Positions 1 to 5,846 of a DNA stretch of 5,846 bases are shown here, one piece after another. The stretch covers positions 1 through 5,846 of the forward strand of contig JAEYIG010000185.1 in NCBI GenBank assembly GCA_023409175.1, written 5' to 3'. Position numbers and translations under genes: made by a program. Each line of letters opens with the position of its first letter. Position 1 is the stretch's first letter. Below the pieces are notes generated by a model that did not search any database, was not told where the DNA came from, and was given only the letters and a program-made list of their open reading frames with translations. This stretch comes from Pseudomonadota bacterium. GTDB lineage: Bacteria > Pseudomonadota > Gammaproteobacteria > Burkholderiales > Burkholderiaceae_D.

Positions 1-2
1 GT

Positions 3-2744
3 TTTCTGCCATTCAAGGAAGTGGCCCGTGCCCTTTTCAAGGACGGCGTCGACGTCAGAAGCGCCGCCATCAAGGAAGCCCTGCAAGAAGGCCAGGAAGT
101 CATGGTCCAGGTCGAAAAGGAAGAACGGGGCAACAAGGGTGCCGCCCTGACCACCTTCATTTCACTGGCCGGCCGCTATCTGGTCCTGATGCCGAACAAT
201 CCACGGGGAGGCGGAGTTTCCCGTCGCGTTGAAGGCGAGGAACGCCAGGAACTGCGCGAAGCGATGGACCAGTTGCAAGTGCCGCCGGGCATGTCGATCA
301 TCGCCCGTACAGCCGGTATTGGCCGCAGCGTCGAGGAATTGCAATGGGATCTGAACTACCTCCTGCAACTCTGGAATGCCATTGAAGGCGCAGGCAGCTC
401 CGCTCCGGGTGCATTCCTGATCTATCATGAATCATCCCTCGTCATCCGTGCCATCCGTGATTACTTCCAGCCGGATATCGGTGAAATCCTGATTGATACG
501 GACGAAATCTACGAACAGGCGCGCCAGTTCATGAGCCATGTCATGCCCGACATGGTCAACCGCGTCAAACGCTATCGTGACGACGTGCCCCTTTTCTCCC
601 GTTTCCAGATCGAACACCAGATCGAAACGGCCTATTCCCGTGTCGTATCCCTGCCATCCGGCGGTTCCATCGTCATCGACCATACCGAAGCACTGGTCGC
701 CGTTGACGTGAACTCCGCCCGTTCCACCCGTGGCACCGATATCGAAACGACCGCATTCAACACCAACTGCGAAGCGGCAGAAGAAGTCGCCCGACAGTTG
801 CGCCTGCGTGACCTTGGCGGCCTGATCGTCATCGACTTCATTGATATGGAATCGGCGAAAAACCGCCGTGAAATCGAAAACCGCCTGAAAGAAGCGCTGC
901 ATTATGACCGTGCCCGCGTCCAGATGGACAAGATCACCCGTTTCGGGCTGATGGAACTGTCACGCCAGCGCTTGCGCCCTTCCCTGTCCGAAGGCAGCCA
1001 TATCACCTGCCCGCGCTGTAACGGCACCGGCCATATCCGCGATACGGAATCTTCCGCTCTGCAGGTCCTGCGTATCATCGAGGAAGAGTCGATGAAGGAA
1101 AGCTCAGCTGTCATCCATGTCCAGATTCCGGTCGACGTCGCCGCCTTCCTGCTGAACGAAAAACGCGGCGAGATCATGAAGGTCGAAAACCGTCACAAGG
1201 TCGAAATCGTCCTGATCCCGAACAAGTATCTGGAAACCCCACATTACAAGCTCGAACGCATCAAGCATGATGACCCGAGACTGGAAGAACCCCAGCTCAG
1301 CTACAAGATGGCTGAACAGACCGAAATCGACATGGGTTTCGAAGCCCGTCAGAAAGAGCCGGTCAAACCTGTTCAGGAAGCGATGGTCAAGAACATTCCT
1401 GACGGACTGCCTGCCGCTCCTGTCGTCGACCGTAAACCGGCTGCACAGGAACAGGGATTTTTCAGCAAGTTGCTGGGCATTTTCGGAATCGGCAAGGAAG
1501 AGACGCCAGCCGAACCAGCCGAAAAACCATCCAAAAACAATGCCCGTAAAGGCGGCAGGAACAACGACCGCAACCGGAACCGGAACCGCAGCCGCAATGA
1601 GCGCGACGACAAGGCCCGTACACCGGTTGTGCCAGCTGCACAAGCCACAGCCGCAACGCCGGAAACGGACGAAAGCGAAACGGCCAACACAGCCAACGCA
1701 AAACGGGGACGCCGTCAGAGAAACGACAGGAACGACCGTCAGCGGGAAGACAGGAAACCTGCGCGGAACGAAGAAACGGCCAACACGGCTGAAACGCCGG
1801 CAACAGCCGTTGCCAAACCGAACAACAGGGCACTCGTTCCGGTTTCCGAAGTTGTCCAGATTATCTCCACCGAAACGGAAGCCGTTATCGAAAACGAGTC
1901 GGCAGAACGTCCTGCCGGTGAAGAAGACACCCGCCGTCGCCGTCGTCGTGGTGGTCGCAACCGCAACCGTCGTGACCAGAACAGCGAAACGATGGAACAG
2001 GCGGATGAATCCACATCGGGTCAGGCCGCCCCTGAATCCGCTGGCGGTGAAACGGCATCGGAAGTGAAAGCTCCGGAAATGTCCGAAACGACGGAACAGA
2101 CTGACGCGGCAGCCGGTTCCACCGAAGAAGCGCCTGCACGCCGTGATGGACGCCGTTCCAATCCAAGACGCCGTCATGCAAACCGTGAGGATTCGGAAGC
2201 CACTGGAACCGGAACCGAAGCCGAAGTGAAAGAAGTGCCGGTTGAAGACGCCGTCGTTATCGAAAACGTTAACGAAGAACCCGCGGCCGCTGTCAAGGCC
2301 GAAACGGAAGACACGGAAAAACGCCAGACCCCTGACGTGGCTGAACCGGTTGAAGCGGCCGATGCCCCTGTCATCACTGAAGTCGACACGGCAGAAACCA
2401 TTCGGGCTGAAGCGGTCAGCGAAACGCCGGTTCCGGTTGAAACCGTTTCCGATGGGTCAACCACTGTCCGTTTCGTCGACGAAAACGTCATCGAAGTCGA
2501 AACCGTCACGGTCGAAACGACTGTTGTTGCACCTTCTCCCGCTGAGGCGGCCGCCGAACTGGACCGCATCCTTGCCGAAGCGGGCCTGACAATGGCATCC
2601 ACCGATCCTGAAAAACTCAAAAAAGTTCAGGACGCGTCGCCTGAGGCAGAAGCGGAACCGGCAAAACAACCGGTGCGCCGACGCCGTAAAGCGGTCGTCG
2701 TTGACGATGGCCCACTGGTTCAGGTCGATACCCGCAAGGAATAA
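3..2744 (+). CDS. rne: Ribonuclease E, 5'-truncated by window edge
   Basis: Endoribonuclease E cleaves single-stranded AU-rich RNA, drives mRNA decay and processes rRNA and tRNA precursors, usually as the scaffold of a membrane-bound degradosome. The frame is open from base 3 (FLPFKEVAR...). Judged by E. coli numbering, about 68 N-terminal residues lie outside the window, including the start of the S1 domain, so the GTG at 21 is not the real start. Seen in order: end of S1 (NKGAALTTF, 132-158); 5'-monophosphate sensor motif RTAG (306-317); the DNase I-like catalytic site with metal ligands D in VAVDVNSARS (705-707) and D in VIDFIDM (834-836); and the Zn-link CPRC (cysteines at 1008 and 1017). 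The spacings of 43 and 101 residues match E. coli D303, D346 and C404. The catalytic half ends near 1265. The remaining ~490 residues form a low-complexity tail with Arg-rich clusters and Glu/Thr-rich linkers, ending LVQVDTRKE. Estimated full length is about 980 aa (E. coli 1061). The tail and overall wording fit RNase E rather than the shorter paralogue RNase G. Confidence 0.97.
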   Translation, partial: FLPFKEVARALFKDGVDVRSAAIKEALQEGQEVMVQVEKEERGNKGAALTTFISLAGRYLVLMPNNPRGGGVSRRVEGEERQELREAMDQLQVPPGMSIIARTAGIGRSVEELQWDLNYLLQLWNAIEGAGSSAPGAFLIYHESSLVIRAIRDYFQPDIGEILIDTDEIYEQARQFMSHVMPDMVNRVKRYRDDVPLFSRFQIEHQIETAYSRVVSLPSGGSIVIDHTEALVAVDVNSARSTRGTDIETTAFNTNCEAAEEVARQLRLRDLGGLIVIDFIDMESAKNRREIENRLKEALHYDRARVQMDKITRFGLMELSRQRLRPSLSEGSHITCPRCNGTGHIRDTESSALQVLRIIEEESMKESSAVIHVQIPVDVAAFLLNEKRGEIMKVENRHKVEIVLIPNKYLETPHYKLERIKHDDPRLEEPQLSYKMAEQTEIDMGFEARQKEPVKPVQEAMVKNIPDGLPAAPVVDRKPAAQEQGFFSKLLGIFGIGKEETPAEPAEKPSKNNARKGGRNNDRNRNRNRSRNERDDKARTPVVPAAQATAATPETDESETANTANAKRGRRQRNDRNDRQREDRKPARNEETANTAETPATAVAKPNNRALVPVSEVVQIISTETEAVIENESAERPAGEEDTRRRRRRGGRNRNRRDQNSETMEQADESTSGQAAPESAGGETASEVKAPEMSETTEQTDAAAGSTEEAPARRDGRRSNPRRRHANREDSEATGTGTEAEVKEVPVEDAVVIENVNEEPAAAVKAETEDTEKRQTPDVAEPVEAADAPVITEVDTAETIRAEAVSETPVPVETVSDGSTTVRFVDENVIEVETVTVETTVVAPSPAEAAAELDRILAEAGLTMASTDPEKLKKVQDASPEAEAEPAKQPVRRRRKAVVVDDGPLVQVDTRKE
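1455..1493 (+). other. Putative membrane-targeting amphipathic helix in RNase E
   Basis: A short hydrophobic/amphipathic segment (GFFSKLLGIFGIG) stands alone in the otherwise charged, disordered tail just after the catalytic half. E. coli RNase E has a comparable element, segment A, that anchors the enzyme to the inner membrane. The position and Phe/Leu/Ile spacing support the same role here, but this is inferred from sequence character and not from an alignment. Confidence 0.6.
1545..2691 (+). other. Arginine-rich RNA-binding clusters of the RNase E tail
   Basis: Four Arg-rich blocks punctuate the C-terminal tail. They start around 1545 (RKGGRNNDRNRNRNRSRNER), 1930 (RRRRRRGGRNRNRR), 2139 (RRDGRRSNPRRRHANRE) and 2673 (RRRRK). 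Acidic Glu/Thr/Ala/Val-rich linkers separate them. In RNase E family proteins such blocks bind RNA and flank docking sites for degradosome partners. No specific helicase, enolase or PNPase docking motif could be recognised. Confidence 0.65.
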
Positions 2745-2768
2745 AACTCACTTTTTGTTTCCCTGCAT

Positions 2769-2800
2769 AAAAAAACCGCGTCATCTGATGCGGTTTTTTT
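2769..2800 (+). terminator. Intrinsic terminator after rne
   Basis: The hairpin arm AAAAAAACCGCGTC (2769-2782) pairs with GATGCGGTTTTTTT (2787-2800) around the tetraloop ATCT. This gives 14 pairs including one G-T wobble, with a run of seven T as the 3' arm. It begins 24 bases after the rne stop codon. The A-run on the 5' side means it could also terminate transcription coming from the opposite strand. Confidence 0.93.
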
Positions 2801-3327
2801 ATGCCATTTCATTTGATGCGCTTGCGTTCAGAATACCCGGGAAGAAATCACCTCTTGTGAAGCCGCTCAGGTTGACAAGATGAAGAGCGCAACCTTGATG
2901 ATGGACATATGCTGGTCGCTGCAAAGACACGCGCGCCGTAAAAAAGGAGAACCCGTTGCCTGAGCTGCCATATCCGGCAATCGGTAATCAGCCCGGCAAA
3001 ACAGGCGGCACTTTTCCTCCGGCCACAAGGCAACGACCGGTTGCATTAATCCTTTATTTCTCGCTGTTTGCAGGCTTAATGGACAAAAAACGAAAGGAAC
3101 GCCTGAAAATTTGGCCAACCCTGTCAACCCATCACGTACCTTATGCGTTTAGAGAAAACATAAAGCGCTGTTTGACCGGGCCTGCCCGGAAGCAGTGGTC
3201 GGAAAAACCCGTGTGCACATCCCGCAGACTCCAGAGACTGGCTCTCCAATTGAGAGTATTACCCTAACTTTCTCCAGTTTGCTTTAGGGATATGCCATTT
3301 CCGGAAAACTGATAATTGGCAAGTTTA
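2801..3327. other. Gene-free intergenic stretch between rne and the pgaB leader
   Basis: No reading frame here carries a recognisable domain, a convincing ribosome binding site or coding-like character. The longest forward frame (2956-3267) has scattered Arg/Pro/Leu content typical of chance translation. Small inverted repeats are present: AGGTTG/CAACCT (2869-2874 and 2890-2895), CCGGGC/GCCCGG (3176-3181 and 3184-3189), CTCTC/GAGAG (3242-3246 and 3252-3256) and CCCTAA/TTAGGG (3262-3267 and 3284-3289). A TTGACA at 2872-2877 has no matching -10 box. The pgaB promoter probably lies in this stretch, but no sigma-70 pair with both boxes could be assigned. A small RNA or a decayed gene cannot be excluded. 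Confidence 0.6.
3176..3189. repeat. GC-rich palindrome in the intergenic region
   Basis: CCGGGC and GCCCGG form a perfect 6-base inverted repeat separated by CT. It could be an operator half-site pair or a small RNA hairpin (5 pairs with a CCTG loop). No T-tract follows, so it is not an intrinsic terminator. Function unknown. Confidence 0.4.
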
Positions 3328-3507
3328 CCTCTTTACGGCATCGTACCTGAAGAGGCAGCAGGATTTAAAAGGGTAGCGGTGGAAAACGGGCCATCCACCC
3401 AAGGATTTGCGGATTTCATTCCCGCCCTGCACAATTTTCCGTTTTCCCCATTCATTACAACCACTTGTTCAACCCGGACCGTATTCGTTCCGGGAAGATA
3501 AGGATTT
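3328..3507 (+). promoter_or_regulatory. Candidate structured leader of pgaB with hairpin-GGATTT units
   Basis: Three stem-loops are followed closely by GGATTT. Hairpin 1 pairs 3328-3335 with 3348-3355 (8 pairs, one wobble), with GGATTT at 3361. Hairpin 2 pairs 3378-3383 with 3394-3399 (GGTGGA/TCCACC), with GGATTT at 3403 and again at 3411. Hairpin 3 pairs 3473-3478 with 3489-3494 (CCCGGA/TCCGGG), with GGATTT at 3502 and a run of seven T to 3511. CsrA/RsmA-type repressors bind GGA motifs, and the E. coli pga leader is a known CsrA target. That this region is transcribed and bound by such a protein is inference. Confidence 0.35.
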
Positions 3508-3530
3508 TTTTAGTCAGACTCAAACGTAGC

Positions 3531-5537
3531 ATGATCATTTTCGCAATCATTTCCAGAATAGTGTCCGCCGGACGAAAATATGTTTTGTGCCTCGCCGTTC
3601 TTGCCTTTTCCGTTATCGCCGCTGTTGCGCAAGCCGCTCCCCTTCCCTCATTCATCACCCTGTGTTACCACAATGTGGTTCCCGTTGTGGATGGCAGCGT
3701 CCCGGACGACTCCGCCCCTGTCTCACAGACGGAACTGAAGGAGCATTTCGACTGGCTGAAAAAAAACGGCTATACCATCGTCAGTGTCAGTGACATTCTG
3801 AAAGCAAGGGAAAACAACCGGGAGCTGCCCCCAAAATCCGTCCTGATTTCGTTTGATGACGGATACCGCAGTTTCTATGAAACGGTTTATCCCATGCTGA
3901 AATCCTACGGCTATCCCGCCCTTCTGTCGCTGGAAACAGGCTGGCTGGAAACCCCCGACAATAAAATGGTCAACTATGGAGGAAGCGCACAGCTTCCCCG
4001 TTCCTTTTTCCTCAGCTGGGAGCAGATCAGGGAAATGGCCGATTCCGGCATCGTCGAACTGGCTTCCCATTCGCATAATCTGCACGAAGGACATCAGGGC
4101 AATCCGCAGGGAATGCTGCTTCCTTCCGGTGCATACAGATGGTATGACCCGCAAACCGGCACCTATGAATCGGTCGATGCATTCAGGAAAAGGGTTCGTG
4201 ACGACTGGAAACAATCTGCCGACATCATTCATGAGAAAACGGGCCGTCGGCCACAAGTCGCCGTATGGCCCTATGGCCGTTACAATCAGGTCGGCGTTGC
4301 TGCCGCCCTGGAAGCAGGATACGAACTGACGGCTTCGCTGGCTTTCTATGCCGACGGGCCGACCATTCCACGGCTCATGATGCATGAAGATATCGACCTG
4401 CCGAAAATGATGCAAAAAATGGAAGCCGGCGTCATGGCGGGAAGCACCCTCTATTCACGCCGCAACGCCATGGCACAGCTCCCTGTATCCGATCTTCCGG
4501 TACAGCGCGTCATGCATGTCGATCTGGACACGATTTACGACGACAACGCGCAGCAGCGTGAAAAAAACGTTTCACTTCTCTTCGACCGCGTCAGGGCATC
4601 CGGCGCCAATGTGATCTATCTTCAGGCTTTCGCCGACCCGGACGGAAACGGGACGGCAGACGCCCTGTATTTTCCGAACCGCCATCTGCCCATGCGGGCC
4701 GACTTTTTCAGCTACATCGCATGGCAGCTGGCGACACGATACAAATGCGAGGTTTACGCATGGATGCCGGTACTGGGTTTCGACCTGCCGGACCGTCCGG
4801 TCATTACCGCCGTTTCGCCTGACAAGAAAGTCTTTTATACCCGCCTTACCCCGTTCGATGCCGAAAACCGGCGCATCATCAACGAAATTTATGAAGATCT
4901 TGCCAGCCATGCGCCTTTTATGGGCATCATTTTCCATGACGATGCCATCATCGGCGATTACGAGGATGTCAGCCCTGCCGGGAAAGCCTGGCTCACCGGC
5001 ATCGGATTGCCTGATGACCCGGAACTGATCCGGAAAGACCCGAAAATGATGCAGAAGTTCACCCGTTCGAAAAGCCGCGCACTGATCGACTTCACAAAAG
5101 AACTTCAGACAACCGTCGAAAAATGGCATCCGCCCGTTTTCACGTCCCGGAATATCTACGCTCCGGCAATTCTCTCCCCATATGCGGAAGAATGGATGGC
5201 CCAGAATCTCGACGATTTCCTGACAACGTACGACTATACCGCCATTGAGGCGATGCCCTACATGGAAGGTGCCGCCGACCACGCCGGGGAATGGATGGAA
5301 ACACTCATCAGGAAAGTCGCCGAACACCCTCTCGGACTGCGAAAGACGGTATTCGAATTGCAGGCAAAGGACTGGCGAGCGGATAACCTGAGACCGATGC
5401 CCAACGACATCATGGCAAAACAGATGCAGCAGCTGCTTAAGCATGGCGCTTTCAATTTCGGCTACTATCCTGACGATCCCATCATCGGTCATCCGGATAT
5501 CGGCATGATCTCTCACTGGTTTTCCATCCGGAACTGA
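3531..5537 (+). CDS. pgaB: Poly-beta-1,6-N-acetylglucosamine N-deacetylase PgaB
   Basis: PgaB partly removes acetyl groups from PNAG in the periplasm, which is needed for export and biofilm adhesion. From the ATG at 3531 the product is 668 aa (E. coli PgaB 672). Residues 1-35 look like a Sec signal peptide (hydrophobic LCLAVLAFSVIAAV, likely cleavage after AQA). No lipobox cysteine follows, unlike the E. coli lipoprotein. The CE4 deacetylase domain follows: ITLCYHNV, then SFDDGY with D109/D110 (3855-3860) as catalytic base and metal ligand, and the metal histidines of SHSHNLH, H180 and H185 (4068, 4083). The C-terminal domain, from VQRVMHVDLDTIYDD (about residue 324), is the PgaB-type glycoside hydrolase fold. 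It carries LQAFADPDGNG, FPNRHLPM, WMPVLGFDLP and FHDDA (D470/D471), the likely catalytic acid site. Start choice: the frame is open upstream to a TTG at 3465, and a GTG at 3561 would give a shorter, more classic signal peptide. None has a strong Shine-Dalgarno sequence; ATG is preferred. It lies 11 bases before pgaC, so the two are probably one operon. Confidence 0.95.
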   Translation: MIIFAIISRIVSAGRKYVLCLAVLAFSVIAAVAQAAPLPSFITLCYHNVVPVVDGSVPDDSAPVSQTELKEHFDWLKKNGYTIVSVSDILKARENNRELPPKSVLISFDDGYRSFYETVYPMLKSYGYPALLSLETGWLETPDNKMVNYGGSAQLPRSFFLSWEQIREMADSGIVELASHSHNLHEGHQGNPQGMLLPSGAYRWYDPQTGTYESVDAFRKRVRDDWKQSADIIHEKTGRRPQVAVWPYGRYNQVGVAAALEAGYELTASLAFYADGPTIPRLMMHEDIDLPKMMQKMEAGVMAGSTLYSRRNAMAQLPVSDLPVQRVMHVDLDTIYDDNAQQREKNVSLLFDRVRASGANVIYLQAFADPDGNGTADALYFPNRHLPMRADFFSYIAWQLATRYKCEVYAWMPVLGFDLPDRPVITAVSPDKKVFYTRLTPFDAENRRIINEIYEDLASHAPFMGIIFHDDAIIGDYEDVSPAGKAWLTGIGLPDDPELIRKDPKMMQKFTRSKSRALIDFTKELQTTVEKWHPPVFTSRNIYAPAILSPYAEEWMAQNLDDFLTTYDYTAIEAMPYMEGAADHAGEWMETLIRKVAEHPLGLRKTVFELQAKDWRADNLRPMPNDIMAKQMQQLLKHGAFNFGYYPDDPIIGHPDIGMISHWFSIRN

Positions 5538-5539
5538 AC

Positions 5540-5546
5540 AGGAAAG
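5540..5546 (+). promoter_or_regulatory. Ribosome binding site of pgaC
   Basis: AGGAAAG lies just downstream of the pgaB stop (5535-5537), with the AGGA core five bases before the ATG at 5549. It fixes the pgaC start and argues against an extension that would overlap pgaB. Confidence 0.7.
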
Positions 5547-5548
5547 AT

Positions 5549-5846
5549 ATGCTTGAGTACCTGACTGAACTGCTGTTCGATTTCGCCTTTTTCTATCCGC
5601 TTTTGATGTCGTACCTCTGGATGACAGGAGCGCTCCTCTATTACTATCGCCACGAAAAAGGCAAACGCTACACGAACCCGCCCCAACTGCCGGAATATCC
5701 TCTGGTTTCAATATTGGTACCGTGTTACAACGAATCCTCGAATGCCATCGAGACATTTGCGGCACTCGCTGACATGCATTATCCCAATTACGAGATCCTC
5801 GCGATCAATGACGGCAGCTCCGACGATACGGGATATCAGCTGGAAG
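5549..5846 (+). CDS. pgaC: Poly-beta-1,6-N-acetylglucosamine synthase PgaC, 3'-truncated by window edge
   Basis: PgaC is an inner-membrane family 2 glycosyltransferase that polymerises UDP-GlcNAc into PNAG together with PgaD. The window holds the first 99 codons. Residues about 12-33 form one membrane helix (FAFFYPLLMSYLWMTGALLYYY). An acidic N-terminus precedes it and a basic RHEKGKR follows, so the positive-inside rule puts the catalytic domain in the cytoplasm. The GT2 domain opens with YPLVSILVPCYNES (residue 50 on) and reaches INDGSSDDT, whose D88 is the family's nucleotide-sugar-binding aspartate. The start at 5549 is supported by AGGAAAG (5540-5546) just upstream and by the 11-base gap after the pgaB stop. 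E. coli PgaC has an additional membrane helix before the one seen here; none is encoded from this start. Identity is secure because it directly follows pgaB and matches PgaC in wording. Confidence 0.93.
   Translation, partial: MLEYLTELLFDFAFFYPLLMSYLWMTGALLYYYRHEKGKRYTNPPQLPEYPLVSILVPCYNESSNAIETFAALADMHYPNYEILAINDGSSDDTGYQLE

Noticed and set aside
1267..2067. Forward frame (266 codons) overlapping rne in another frame
   Set aside because: It has Lys/Arg/Pro/Thr-rich low complexity produced by frame-shifted reading of the rne tail, and no ribosome binding site or domain.
1104..2177. Long reverse-strand open frame (357 codons) within rne
   Set aside because: It lies antisense to the repetitive Arg/Glu-rich tail of rne, whose codon bias suppresses stops on the other strand. 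Its product is Phe/Arg/Gly low complexity with no recognisable domain.
2872..2900. TTGACA as a possible -35 promoter box
   Set aside because: The sequence 16 to 18 bases downstream bears no resemblance to TATAAT. The hexamer is also part of a small inverted repeat.
2867..3127. 86-codon reverse frame in the intergenic gap
   Set aside because: No domain, no convincing ribosome binding site, and it overlaps the equally weak forward frame.
2956..3267. 103-codon forward frame in the intergenic gap
   Set aside because: Although an AAGGAG-like stretch precedes it, the product has no recognisable family or coherent composition. Too weak to call a gene without conservation data.
3311..3316. GATAAT as a possible -10 box for pgaB
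   Set aside because: It matches five of six bases, but there is no -35 match at 16 to 18 bases upstream and no extended -10 TG.
4572..5765. Reverse-strand open frame (397 codons) spanning the pgaB-pgaC boundary
   Set aside because: It is antisense to two well-supported genes, has no recognisable domain and is explained as a shadow of their coding bias.

Overview
The window looks like a chromosomal stretch from a Gram-negative bacterium, most likely a betaproteobacterium of the order Burkholderiales. That placement rests on the wording of the RNase E catalytic core (for example NNPRGGGVSRRVEGE and CNGTGHIRDTESSALQVLRI). The moderate GC content would fit a host-associated member such as an Oxalobacter-like bacterium, but the genus is a guess.

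Layout: (1) 3-2744 (+), the 3' part of rne (ribonuclease E), cut by the left edge. It has an intact catalytic half and a long, disordered, Arg/Glu-rich tail. (2) 2769-2800, a strong intrinsic terminator 24 bases after the rne stop. (3) About 2801-3530, roughly 730 bases with no convincing gene. The last 200 bases hold three small stem-loops, each followed within a few bases by GGATTT; this could be a structured mRNA leader for the next gene. (4) 3531-5537 (+), pgaB, the periplasmic poly-beta-1,6-N-acetylglucosamine (PNAG) N-deacetylase with its C-terminal hydrolase domain. (5) 5549-5846 (+), the start of pgaC, the family 2 glycosyltransferase that polymerises PNAG, cut by the right edge.

How the genes work together: pgaB and pgaC are separated by 11 bases and are almost certainly co-transcribed. 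PgaC (with PgaD, which would lie outside the window) makes PNAG and moves it across the inner membrane. PgaB partly deacetylates it in the periplasm so that it can leave the cell through the PgaA porin and serve as a biofilm adhesin. The usual first gene, pgaA, is not upstream of pgaB here. RNase E is a housekeeping RNA-decay enzyme; its terminator and the long gap separate it from the pga operon, and the adjacency is probably incidental.

No mobile element, CRISPR array, tRNA or rRNA was seen. The most interesting feature is the repeated hairpin-plus-GGATTT arrangement in front of pgaB, because the E. coli pga leader is a known target of the GGA-binding repressor CsrA.
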